Source: Candidatus Sulfopaludibacter sp. SbA3
GTDB taxonomy: Bacteria; Acidobacteriota; Terriglobia; 2-12-FULL-54-10
Length of the DNA stretch: 22,717 nt
Direction of reading: 5' to 3'
NCBI GenBank assembly: GCA_945865705.1
Contig: CAMBEY010000014.1
Coordinates: 1 to 22,717, forward strand
Numbering within the stretch: the first letter of the stretch is position 1; each line of letters starts with the position of its first letter. The translations under genes were made by a program, and so were the position numbers. The notes under the pieces were generated by a model, which was not told the origin of the DNA, searched no databases, and saw nothing but the letters and a program-made list of their open reading frames with translations. Shown piece after piece: positions 7,879 to 14,504 of this stretch.

Positions 7879-7909
7879 AAAAAAACCCGCCAGTTGGGAA
7901 GCTAGCGGG
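7879..7909 (-). terminator. intrinsic terminator of the his attenuator
   Basis: On the minus strand CCCGCTAG (7909-7902) pairs with CTGGCGGG (7893-7886) around the 8-nt loop CTTCCCAA. All 8 base pairs form, one of them a G-U wobble, and the hairpin is followed at once by seven T (7885-7879). It lies 77 bp upstream of hisI and after the leader peptide, so it is an attenuator and not the end of another gene. Its 5' arm also belongs to the antiterminator helix. Confidence 0.88.
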
Positions 7910-7959
7910 CCGCTTGGTACTGAGATTAATGCTATGCGCTGGCTGAAACGGCTCCGCTA
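7903..7959 (-). promoter_or_regulatory. antiterminator of the his attenuator
   Basis: On the minus strand TAGCGGAGCCGTTT (7959-7946), which begins with the TAG stop of the leader peptide, pairs with AAGCGGCCCGCTA (7915-7903). The helix has 13 pairs, with one bulged A and one G-U pair. The second strand includes six bases of the terminator's 5' arm, so the two structures exclude each other. A ribosome stalled on the His codons would leave the first strand free and permit read-through. A ribosome reaching the stop codon would cover it and permit termination. The fold is read by eye; no folding energy was computed. Confidence 0.8.
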
Positions 7960-8025
7960 TGTCACACGATGGTGTGCGTGGTGGTGGACGTGCCCAGAGT
8001 CGTATTGAATCCGTTGTATAACCAT
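7957..8025 (-). CDS. hisL: histidine operon leader peptide HisL
   Basis: This is a 22-codon open reading frame ending in TAG, with the His-rich block HVHHHAHH at residues 12-19. Six of those eight codons are His (five CAC, one CAT). It lies between a good sigma70 promoter and a terminator/antiterminator pair, upstream of hisI. That is the hallmark of ribosome-mediated attenuation, where scarce charged tRNA-His stalls the ribosome. No Shine-Dalgarno is visible. The predicted transcription start is only about 2 nt before the ATG, so translation is probably leaderless. A 5-bp hairpin (CACAC CATC GTGTG, 7963-7976) lies in the His codons and could pause polymerase. The peptide itself has no expected function beyond regulation. 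Confidence 0.85.
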   Translation of the reverse strand: MVIQRIQYDSGHVHHHAHHRVT

Positions 8026-8033
8026 GAATTTAC

Positions 8034-8062
8034 AAAATATCGCACCCAGAGCATTCTGTCAA
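8034..8062 (-). promoter_or_regulatory. sigma70-type promoter of the his operon
   Basis: On the minus strand a perfect -35 box TTGACA (8062-8057) is followed by a 17-bp spacer and a -10 box TATTTT (8039-8034, 4/6 match). The expected transcription start is near 8027, two or so bases before the hisL ATG at 8025. No other promoter of this quality is visible upstream of hisI. Confidence 0.75.
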
Positions 8063-8088
8063 CCGTTCCCGCTCTATTCGGAATTTGT

Positions 8089-8094
8089 TATAGT
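8089..8094 (+). promoter_or_regulatory. candidate -10 box for the zinc-ribbon gene
   Basis: TATAGT on the plus strand lies 46 bp upstream of the proposed TTG start at 8141. It is divergent to the his promoter, with the two -10 boxes about 50 bp apart. The -35 position (TTCCCG, 8066-8071) is poor, so this is a weak candidate. Confidence 0.35.
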
Positions 8095-8140
8095 TACGCA
8101 TCGTTGGGCCGTACGACAAACGCGCTTGGGGGGACTCGGC

Positions 8141-8308
8141 TTGAAAGAGACTTTGTTGAGTATCGCGTTAATGCTGGGGATTCTTGGCGCGAGCTGGTTC
8201 TTCACAGAATGGTTTACGCGCAAGATGTATTACCGCTGCCGCAACTGCATCACCATTAACGCCAAGCGCCGCTCACACTGCCGCAAATGCGGCCATCCCC
8301 TACCCTAA
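8141..8308 (+). CDS. small membrane-anchored zinc-ribbon protein
   Basis: The proposed 55-residue protein starts with a single hydrophobic segment (about residues 5-22, LLSIALMLGILGASWFF). A short basic linker follows, then a zinc ribbon with two CxxC knuckles: YRCRNC and HCRKCGHPLP. The four cysteines fit one zinc ion. I prefer the TTG at 8141, which follows a GGGGGGA stretch by 7 nt; an ATG at 8171 is possible but would cut the membrane segment. A longer in-frame reading from 8024 would run across the his promoter and has unrelated composition, so I reject it. The function is unknown. Its location 53 bp upstream of argS suggests it may share a transcript or simply be a neighbour. Confidence 0.55.
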   Translation: MKETLLSIALMLGILGASWFFTEWFTRKMYYRCRNCITINAKRRSHCRKCGHPLP

Positions 8309-8322
8309 GCCCAACAGGCACG

Positions 8323-8331
8323 TGATATAGT
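8323..8331 (+). promoter_or_regulatory. candidate extended -10 promoter of argS
   Basis: TGATATAGT fits an extended -10 element (TGN plus TATAGT). It sits 30 bp upstream of the argS GTG start, giving a predicted 5' leader of about 24 nt that includes the GGAG ribosome-binding site. No good -35 box is visible, which is common for extended -10 promoters. Confidence 0.45.
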
Positions 8332-8361
8332 GAAGTTTTTGCAGAGATGGAGTAGCCCGTC

Positions 8362-10365
8362 GTGTATCTCGCAACACAATCTCGAATTCAGCAGGCCGTG
8401 CGCGACTTCGCGCAGCGGCAGTGGCAGCTTGACGTGAATGTGCTGATTAGCGTGCCGCCACAGCCCGCGATGGGCGACATGGCGCTGGTGCTGGCCATGG
8501 AATTGGCGCGCAAGCTACGCCGCCCGCCAAAGCAGATCGCCGAGGAAATTGCCGCCGCGGCGCGCTTGGTGCCTGGCGTCGCACGCGTCGAGGTAGCAGG
8601 CACGGGTTACGTGAACATCTTTCTCGACCGCGCGGCATACGCGAGTCGCATGATGGCGACGACTATCGCCAAAACGGAAGTTTCAACTGCGGTCCCGCTC
8701 GCGGAAAAGATTATCGTTGAGCACACCAACATAAATCCTAATAAGGCGGCGCACATCGGGCATTTGCGCAACGCGGCGCTAGGCGACACTTTTGTCCGGC
8801 TGCTGCGCGCGCGCGGGGCTCAGGTGGAGGTGCAGAACTACATCGACAACACCGGAGTACAGGTGGCCGACGTGGTCGCTGGTTTCCTGCACATGGAAAA
8901 GAAAACTCCAGAGGATGTCGCGCGACTGATCGCTGATCCCACGATTCGTTTCGATTACTACTGCTGGGATTTGTACGCGCGCGTCTCCAAGATATTTGAG
9001 GAAGATAAGTCTCGGCTGGAGTTGCGCCGTCGGACGCTGCAAGAGATCGAGCATGGCGAGGGCGACACGGCCAGGGTGGCCGAGATGGTGGCTACGGAGA
9101 TTGTCCGCTATCATCTGCGCACCATGCTGCGCCTGGGCGTGGAGTACGATGTGCTGCCGCGCGAAAGCGAAATTCTGCACCTGCGGTTTTGGGATCAGGC
9201 ATTTGAATTGCTCAAACAGCGGGAAGCGATCTATCTGGAAAGTGAAGGTAAGAACGCCGGCTGCTGGGTGATGCGGCAAAAGGGAGCTGCGGAAACCGCT
9301 GCAAAGGAGATTGACTCTGCAGACGCCACAGCAGCGGGGGATGACACCAAAGTCATTGTTCGGTCCAACGGCACCGTTACCTATGTGGGCAAGGACATCG
9401 CCTATCAATTGTGGAAATTTGGACTGTTGGGGCGCGACTTCCACTACCAGCCATTCCATACTTACCCAGACGGCAGAGTGCTGTGGGTGAGCAGCATGAC
9501 GAGTGGGCAGGCGGGCGCGCCCGCCTTCGGCCAGGGACAGAAAGTCTACAACGTCATTGATGTCCGGCAATCGTATCTTCAGGATATTGTCGCGCAGGGG
9601 CTGCGCGCGCTGGGCTATCAGAGCGAGGCGGATCGCTCGATTCACTTCTCTTATGAGATGGTCGCGCTATCCCCCCGCACTTGCGAACTGATGGGTATCG
9701 AGCTGAGTGCGGAGGATAAGGCGCGGCCGTTTGTGGAAGTGTCTGGACGCAAAGGACTCGGCATCAAGGCGGACGACTTGATCGACCAACTGATTGGCGA
9801 GGCCCGGCGTGAGGTGGACTCCCGCCACCCGGATACTCCGGACGAAAAGCGGGCCGAAATCGCTCAGAAGATCGCCATCGGCGCGCTGCGCTACTTCTTG
9901 CTGAAGTTCACCTGCACGTCGGTGATCGCCTTTGATCTGAAAGATGCGCTGAGTTTTGATGGCGAAACTGGACCGTACGTGCAATACGCCGTAGTGCGCG
10001 CCCGCAACATTTTCCGCAAACTGTCCGATGAAGGCGGCCGTTTCGATTTGAGCAGAATTACACCGGAGCTGCTGGCATCGTCGTTGAACTCGCCGGAAGG
10101 AGACAGCTTCTGGCAACTGCTATATTTGTGCAGCCGATGGGAATTTGCAGTCGAGCAGGCCGTGGCGACATCGGAGCCTGCCGCGATGGCTAAATACTCA
10201 TTCCAACTTGCTCAGGCCTTCAGCAACTTCTACCACCATCATCGCATCCTGATCGAGCAGGATCCGGATCGCAAGATGTTTCTGCTCTGGCTGGTCTCCG
10301 TGCTGGACAGCCATCTCACCCACGCTCTCGATCTGCTGGGCATCGAAGTCCCCGCCGCGATGTAG
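8362..10365 (+). CDS. argS: arginyl-tRNA synthetase
   Basis: ArgRS is a class I synthetase that charges tRNA-Arg. An N-terminal Add1-like domain is followed by the HIGH motif at 131-134 in HTNINPNKAAHIGHLRNA. The family pattern QNYIDNTGVQVADVV comes next (159-172), then SNGTVTYVGKDIAYQLWKF (335-353). The KMSKS region is divergent: VEVSGRKGLGIKADDLID at about 458-475. A DALR-type anticodon-binding domain with GETGPYVQYAVVRARNIFRKL lies in the last 150 residues. At 667 residues it is about 90 longer than the E. coli enzyme; part of the extra length is a low-complexity stretch near 306-330 and a longer segment before the KMSKS equivalent. It starts with GTG at 8362, 9 nt after GGAG. It is the only tRNA synthetase here and is unlinked in function to the his operon except through translation. 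Confidence 0.93.
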   Translation: MYLATQSRIQQAVRDFAQRQWQLDVNVLISVPPQPAMGDMALVLAMELARKLRRPPKQIAEEIAAAARLVPGVARVEVAGTGYVNIFLDRAAYASRMMATTIAKTEVSTAVPLAEKIIVEHTNINPNKAAHIGHLRNAALGDTFVRLLRARGAQVEVQNYIDNTGVQVADVVAGFLHMEKKTPEDVARLIADPTIRFDYYCWDLYARVSKIFEEDKSRLELRRRTLQEIEHGEGDTARVAEMVATEIVRYHLRTMLRLGVEYDVLPRESEILHLRFWDQAFELLKQREAIYLESEGKNAGCWVMRQKGAAETAAKEIDSADATAAGDDTKVIVRSNGTVTYVGKDIAYQLWKFGLLGRDFHYQPFHTYPDGRVLWVSSMTSGQAGAPAFGQGQKVYNVIDVRQSYLQDIVAQGLRALGYQSEADRSIHFSYEMVALSPRTCELMGIELSAEDKARPFVEVSGRKGLGIKADDLIDQLIGEARREVDSRHPDTPDEKRAEIAQKIAIGALRYFLLKFTCTSVIAFDLKDALSFDGETGPYVQYAVVRARNIFRKLSDEGGRFDLSRITPELLASSLNSPEGDSFWQLLYLCSRWEFAVEQAVATSEPAAMAKYSFQLAQAFSNFYHHHRILIEQDPDRKMFLLWLVSVLDSHLTHALDLLGIEVPAAM

Positions 10366-10612
10366 CGTGGCTGATCTCCAATCAATGCATCACTTATCTG
10401 GTGGATACCCGCATCGGACCGAGGGAAAATCAGTGTGTAACTGTGTCAACAGTCCTAGTGAAAGAACGGGACTGGAGGCACATTGCCAGAAGTAGCACAC
10501 ACCCACATAATGGAAACAGACTAAGCGAAAGTCCTTTACGCGAGGCAACCGGCTCTCTCCTCTCCGACAGCCGGTTCCCCGCAAAGGGCGACAAGAAAAG
10601 CCTTCTATCAAT
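10366..10612. other. non-coding gap between convergent argS and the TPR gene
   Basis: I see no credible gene here; short open frames are present but have no ribosome-binding site or family resemblance. The gap holds a perfect 8-bp inverted repeat, AACCGGCT (10547-10554) and AGCCGGTT (10569-10576), with a 14-nt loop. It also has short stems AGTCC/GGACT (from about 10450) and GACT/AGTC around AAGCGAA (near 10519). None has a T-run typical of an intrinsic terminator. Confidence 0.5.
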
Positions 10613-10672
10613 CTTCTGGTTTGGCTTCTAGTTTGGCTTCTGGTTTGGCTTCTGGTTTGGCTTCTAGTTTGG
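10613..10672. repeat. 12-bp tandem repeat, five units
   Basis: Five head-to-tail units of CTTCTGGTTTGG (plus strand) differ only at one base: units 2 and 5 read CTTCTAGTTTGG. On the minus strand the array is in frame with the upstream TPR gene and would encode PNQK units. The variant base turns CAG into TAG, giving the gene's stop codon in unit 5 and a second TAG in unit 2. Confidence 0.9.
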
Positions 10673-11572
10673 GTTTAATGCCTCGGGCGAGGGCAAGTTG
10701 TTCCGCGAAACAACTGAACTGGGATCGATCGCAACCTTCCCGCCGGGTTCGAGCAAGTAGGGCACTCCCGTGGGATCGACGGGCACTGCGGGCAACAACC
10801 CTGCAAGGACCAACTCTTGCAAACTATTGGGCCAGCGCTTTTCACGCTGCTGAAATTCGCGAGCGAGTCGTTCGATCCCTTCGACGTCATCGGCTGCCTG
10901 CAATATCTTGAGTTGCAGCTCCGCATTGACCCGAATGGTTTCGTCCTGTGTATTGGCATGAATCTCCGACCACAAGTAGCGGGAGATCTCCCGGTTGCCG
11001 CCTTTGGCGGAAATCGCCGCAGCCATCGTCATCATCCATGGCTGGGCTTTGGGGTGCTTGCTACCCTCCAAATAGGACTTCGCGGCCTGCTCGAAATCAC
11101 CGAGCTCCCAGTAATAGGTAAATCCCAGGTAATGCCATAGACGCCACGCATCCGGGTTCGCGGCGATGCCCCGGCGCAGCAGTTCAACCGCCTGATCCGG
11201 GCGTCCCGCTCCACGTGGCGCGGGAGTTGACAGGAAAAAATTACCGACGGAATAGACCACCAAAAGTTGGGGATCCAGTTCAACCGCAGTGTTCAGGAGC
11301 GGCGAGAGAAGCGAAAAATCCTCCTGGCGATTCACACGCTGCGTGCCGAAATACTGTACGGCACGGGTCCAGTAGAAATCGGCGAGTAAGCCATTTTGGC
11401 CCATGCTCAACGAACGAAGGACCGTTCCCGGCAATACGTAGTCGATCGGCTGCGGTTGATTCCTTAGCACGTCCAGATGGAGGTCAATTTTATGTTGAAC
11501 AGCGGCAGCCGCCAGCAAAGCGCAGAGCACTACCGGCAGGATGATCTTGATTTGCAATCCTGGCTTGGGCAT
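10664..11572 (-). CDS. membrane-anchored TPR-like protein
   Basis: The 302-residue product begins with a short basic stretch and one hydrophobic helix (about 8-26, IKIILPVVLCALLAAAAV), so it is probably anchored with the bulk outside the cytoplasm. TPR-like helical pairs follow at about 90-240: LLNTAVELDPQLLVVYSVGNFF, AVELLRRGIAANPDAWRLWHYLGFTYY and FEQAAKSYLEGSKHPKAQPW. The C-terminus has RWPNSLQELVLAGLLPAVPVDP and a YLLEPGGKV strand. It has no lipobox. Its ATG overlaps the stop of the permease gene by one base (TAATG), so it is the third gene of the ABC exporter operon and may be a partner of that exporter. Its stop codon lies in a 12-bp tandem repeat. Confidence 0.8.
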   Translation of the reverse strand: MPKPGLQIKIILPVVLCALLAAAAVQHKIDLHLDVLRNQPQPIDYVLPGTVLRSLSMGQNGLLADFYWTRAVQYFGTQRVNRQEDFSLLSPLLNTAVELDPQLLVVYSVGNFFLSTPAPRGAGRPDQAVELLRRGIAANPDAWRLWHYLGFTYYWELGDFEQAAKSYLEGSKHPKAQPWMMTMAAAISAKGGNREISRYLWSEIHANTQDETIRVNAELQLKILQAADDVEGIERLAREFQQREKRWPNSLQELVLAGLLPAVPVDPTGVPYLLEPGGKVAIDPSSVVSRNNLPSPEALNPN

Positions 11573-12354
11573 TACTTCAAATCCTTCCGGCTGAACAGGA
11601 GGGCCGCCGCCAGCAGCAGTACGCTTCCATAGCAGATCGCGTAAACAGTGTTGCTGACAATCAATGAAGCAGCCACAGGCTGACCGTTTGACACCCAGGC
11701 GGAAACGCGGAAGTTGCTAAAATTGGGCAGGAGATAGTAGACGAATTGCACGAGCGAACGAATCAGAGGGTTCTCCGACATGGTGGCAAACATCCGGACA
11801 TCCTGGGCGAATGAGCCGATGAAATAAAGCAAGAAGGTATAGAGCGCGGCCAACACGGGTGTGGTGAAACAGGAAAAGAACATGCACAGCGCGCTCACCA
11901 GGATCAGTTCCAAAACAATGAAATAGATGGCGGCCCAGATGGAAACATCCTGTGCCTCATAGTTGTGCATGAGATAGAAAAGCGTCGCCCACAAGCCCGC
12001 TGTCATCACCGCCGTGTTCACCAGCAAAGTCAAATTCAGGCCGGCAAATTTTCCCACCACAAATTGCCAGCGGCGGATCGGCTTGCTGAGGAGCGGATAC
12101 AGGCTGCGTTTGTCGATTTCTTTATGCACCGAACCAATACCCAAAAAGATGGCAATGACCAAACCAAACATGGAGATGGCACTTAACCCGATATTGATGA
12201 TGATGATTTTGTGAATGCCGATGGATATCTGGCCGAATAGCAGCGCTGACCCGATCATGATTACCGCGAAGGCGACCAGGTTATAGAGCACGCGGTCGCG
12301 CACCGCCTCGCGGAAGGTATTGCGGGCGATGGCCAGTGTCTGCGCTAAAATCAT
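11572..12354 (-). CDS. ABC-2 type transporter permease
   Basis: The 260-residue protein has about six hydrophobic helices: roughly 23-45, 55-75, 105-128, 140-160, 165-185 and 232-255. A cytoplasmic EIDKRSLYPLLSKPIRRWQFVVGK segment lies between helices 2 and 3, and the protein starts with QTLAIARNTFREAVRDRVLYNL. This is the ABC-2 (NosY/CcmB-like) permease pattern: a half-transporter subunit that works with the ATPase encoded 16 bp upstream. The substrate is unknown; this type exports drugs, polysaccharides, or acts in Cu-site assembly, but there is no diagnostic partner. It ends with TAA overlapping the next ATG. Confidence 0.88.
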   Translation of the reverse strand: MILAQTLAIARNTFREAVRDRVLYNLVAFAVIMIGSALLFGQISIGIHKIIIINIGLSAISMFGLVIAIFLGIGSVHKEIDKRSLYPLLSKPIRRWQFVVGKFAGLNLTLLVNTAVMTAGLWATLFYLMHNYEAQDVSIWAAIYFIVLELILVSALCMFFSCFTTPVLAALYTFLLYFIGSFAQDVRMFATMSENPLIRSLVQFVYYLLPNFSNFRVSAWVSNGQPVAASLIVSNTVYAICYGSVLLLAAALLFSRKDLK

Positions 12355-12370
12355 CGTCGTTCCACCCTCA

Positions 12371-13330
12371 TCAAGAATGCGGCCCGGTCCTATCGACTGC
12401 GGCAGGAGTGGAGCGATCCAGCAGGCCGACGAAATAGTCTTCCAAGCTGAAGCGTAGCGGGTTCAGCGAAATCAGGCGGGCCCGCCCGGCAGCACAGATC
12501 GCATGTAATTCCATCACCCTGTCCTCGCCAACCTCCAGACGGAAATGGCCGCCTGAACTCACTGCCGGCATACTGGCGAGCGCCTCCAACTTTCTTTTCG
12601 TTTCTGGCTCGTCGCACTCCACGATGGCTTCATATCCAGATTCGCGGCGCAAAAGATCGGCAATCCGTCCGACGCCGACCAACTTACCCCCGCCCAGAAT
12701 CGCCACGCGGTCGCAAAGCGCCTCGGCGTCGGACAGTATGTGTGTGCTGAAGAAAATCGTTTTGCCCTGCTGCTTGAGATGCAGGATCAGATTACGCACG
12801 TCGCGCCGACCAACGGGGTCCAGCCCGGACATTGGTTCGTCGAGAAGCACGATTTGCGGATCATGCAGAACGGCTTGCGCGATGCCTATTCGTTGCAGCA
12901 TACCCTTGGAAAACTTCCGCAGAGCGGTGCCCCGGAACTCCTTGAGACCCACTTGCTCCAATACGGTCTCTCGCCGCTCGTGGCGCTGGGAGGCTGTCAT
13001 ATGAAAAAACCGGCCAAAATAGTCCAGCAACTCGTCTGGCGTTAGGTAGTCATAGAAATAGGGATTCTCGGGCAGATAGCCGACCTGGTTAAAGGTCTCC
13101 GGAGTGCCGATGGGCGAGCCCAAAATACGCGCGGTACCTTCAGTGGGTGCAATCAGACTGGTAAGAATTTTGAGAGTGGTCGTCTTGCCAGCACCGTTAT
13201 GGCCCAGAAAGCCGAAAACCTCGCCGGTCTCCACGGATAGCGTGAGGCCATCGAGGACGCGGCGGGGTTTCTTTCGCCAAAAACCGGTTAAGTAATCCTT
13301 GCTGAGTCCGTTGATCTCAATCGCTGTCAT
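12371..13330 (-). CDS. ABC transporter ATP-binding protein
   Basis: This 319-residue ATPase energises the ABC-2 permease downstream. Walker A is GHNGAGKTTT at about 43-52, and the Q-loop is in NQVGYLPENPYFYDYLTPDELL. The signature is a variant FSKGMLQR (140-147) instead of LSGGQ, common in ABC-2 exporters. Walker B is IVLLDEPMSGLDP (about 160-172) and the H-switch is FFSTHILSDAE. A C-terminal extension of about 90 residues after the ATPase core is usual for this subfamily. The ATG at 13330 matches the family start MTAIEINGLSKDY; an upstream in-frame TTG is not supported. There is no strong ribosome-binding site. Confidence 0.93.
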   Translation of the reverse strand: MTAIEINGLSKDYLTGFWRKKPRRVLDGLTLSVETGEVFGFLGHNGAGKTTTLKILTSLIAPTEGTARILGSPIGTPETFNQVGYLPENPYFYDYLTPDELLDYFGRFFHMTASQRHERRETVLEQVGLKEFRGTALRKFSKGMLQRIGIAQAVLHDPQIVLLDEPMSGLDPVGRRDVRNLILHLKQQGKTIFFSTHILSDAEALCDRVAILGGGKLVGVGRIADLLRRESGYEAIVECDEPETKRKLEALASMPAVSSGGHFRLEVGEDRVMELHAICAAGRARLISLNPLRFSLEDYFVGLLDRSTPAAVDRTGPHS

Positions 13331-13348
13331 AATAACCAACCCAGAATT

Positions 13349-13354
13349 ATTATA
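13349..13354 (-). promoter_or_regulatory. candidate -10 box of the ABC exporter operon
   Basis: On the minus strand a perfect TATAAT ends 18 bp before the ATG at 13330, inside an AT-rich patch. No convincing -35 box is found 16-18 bp further upstream. The 131-bp gap between the exporter and rsmA also contains an imperfect inverted repeat, GAATTC-GT-CCAC (13409-13420) and GTGGAATTC (13430-13438), which may be an operator. Confidence 0.4.
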
Positions 13355-13449
13355 ATCAGTGCACGACCCTCTTGGGAACGACAACCGTGTGTTACCTGTT
13401 TACTAATTGAATTCGTCCACCCAGCAAATGTGGAATTCTCCCCCTGCGC

Positions 13450-13455
13450 TACAAT
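13450..13455 (+). promoter_or_regulatory. candidate -10 box of rsmA (possibly leaderless)
   Basis: TACAAT (5/6 match) lies 6 bp before the rsmA ATG at 13462, so transcription from it would begin at or next to the start codon. This fits the absence of a Shine-Dalgarno. The -35 position is weak. Confidence 0.35.
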
Positions 13456-13461
13456 CAGAAC

Positions 13462-14328
13462 ATGGCACGCTCAACTTCCTCCAAGACTGGCTCCAAGACT
13501 GGCTCCAAGACTGGCTCCAAGACTGGAGCGCCGCTGGGGCAGCACTTTCTCGTTGATCGCCGCATCGAACAGCGGATATTTGAAGCCGTGCGCCCGACCT
13601 CCCGTTCCGTGGTGCTGGAAATAGGCGGCGGCCCTGGCAATATGACCCGCCTGCTGGCTGAACGCGCTGCGCGGGTGGTATCGGTGGAAATCGACCGCCG
13701 TCTCGCTGCGAAACTGGATGAACAGTTCGCCGATGATTTCCGGGTGGAAATTTTAACCGGAGATATTCTAAAGGTCCCCATTGATGAGATCGCGCAGCGT
13801 TACGGAGTCGCGCGATTGCTGGTTTTTGGCAACCTGCCGTACTACATCACTTCGCCGATTTTGATGAGGCTATTCGCCAACATGCAAGTGATCGACCGCA
13901 TCGTAGTGATGATGCAATATGAGGTCGCGATGCGAATCATCGCCGCGCCAGGCACTTCGGAGTATGGCCTGCTCTCGGTAACCTGCCAATACTATACCGA
14001 GCCCCAACTTCTGTTCCCCATCCCAGCACACGCATTCAATCCGCCACCCAAAGTGGTATCGGCGCTGGTGAGTATGCCGGTCAGGCCGAAGATGCAGGAC
14101 CTGGGCATTCAGGACGAAGCCGATTTCTGGATATGGATGCGGGCCGCATTCGCACATAAAAGGAAGACACTCGTGAATAACTGGAAAACTCTCGCGCCCG
14201 CCCCGGTCATCATGGCTGCGATCGGCAAGGAAGGATTCGACTCGCGCATTCGCGCCGAAGACCTTTCTCTTCGAGAGCTGGCAATATTGTACCGAAACAC
14301 TAGTCTCACCATCCGCCACCAAGCCTAG
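13462..14328 (+). CDS. rsmA: 16S rRNA adenine dimethyltransferase RsmA (KsgA)
   Basis: RsmA dimethylates two adjacent adenines in the 3' hairpin of 16S rRNA, a late small-subunit maturation step. The 288-residue protein has the family start PLGQHFLVD (about 24-32), SAM motif I VLEIGGGPGNMTR (51-63), the acidic VEID (75-78), GDIL (100-103), catalytic motif NLPYYITSP (124-132), and AFNPPPKVVSALV in the C-terminal domain. Ahead of the conserved core it has a Lys-rich tail of four SKTG units (residues 7-22) encoded by a 12-bp tandem repeat. The core could also start shortly after, but no other Met lies there. No ribosome-binding site is visible; a -10-like box suggests leaderless translation. It stands first in a run of ribosome-related genes ending with era. 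Confidence 0.95.
   Translation: MARSTSSKTGSKTGSKTGSKTGAPLGQHFLVDRRIEQRIFEAVRPTSRSVVLEIGGGPGNMTRLLAERAARVVSVEIDRRLAAKLDEQFADDFRVEILTGDILKVPIDEIAQRYGVARLLVFGNLPYYITSPILMRLFANMQVIDRIVVMMQYEVAMRIIAAPGTSEYGLLSVTCQYYTEPQLLFPIPAHAFNPPPKVVSALVSMPVRPKMQDLGIQDEADFWIWMRAAFAHKRKTLVNNWKTLAPAPVIMAAIGKEGFDSRIRAEDLSLRELAILYRNTSLTIRHQA
13480..13527 (+). repeat. 12-bp tandem repeat in the rsmA 5' end
   Basis: Four perfect head-to-tail units of TCCAAGACTGGC (last base of unit 4 is A) encode (SKTG)4. In-frame unit gain or loss would change the tail length by four residues without breaking the gene. Confidence 0.95.
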
Positions 14329-14406
14329 ACTTGGCTCTCGATTCAATTGCGCCTCGGCGCCTTGCGCTGCTGCCTCCTTTTCCCGGAGCGAAGTACCTGT
14401 CAGCGA

Positions 14407-14435
14407 TTGACCGCGCGGGGCAAGCTTGCTAAGGT
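14407..14435 (+). promoter_or_regulatory. candidate promoter of phoH
   Basis: A -35 box TTGACC (14407-14412) and a weak -10 TAAGGT (14430-14435) are 17 bp apart. They sit in the 176-bp gap between rsmA and phoH, which otherwise shows no gene. The -10 is poor, so this is only a candidate. Confidence 0.35.
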
Positions 14436-14504
14436 TTAGATTGGTTGCGAAATTCTTGCGGGACTCGCCCGCCATGTTTCACCCAAATTCCGCCTGCACC
14501 TTGA

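Noticed and set aside
7803..7880. Upstream extension of hisI from a TTG at 7880
   Set aside because: It would start within the attenuator's T-run, and the ATG at 7802 has a good ribosome-binding site and family N-terminus.
6831..7946. Plus-strand open frame of 371 codons opposite hisG and hisI
   Set aside because: It overlaps two certain genes and the attenuator, has no ribosome-binding site and shows no family motif.
8024..8140. Longer N-terminus for the zinc-ribbon gene from the ATG at 8024
   Set aside because: It would overlap the hisL start and the his promoter, the added residues look non-coding, and no ribosome-binding site is seen.
8779..9645. Minus-strand open frame of 288 codons inside argS
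   Set aside because: It is antisense to conserved ArgRS motifs and has no recognisable domain.
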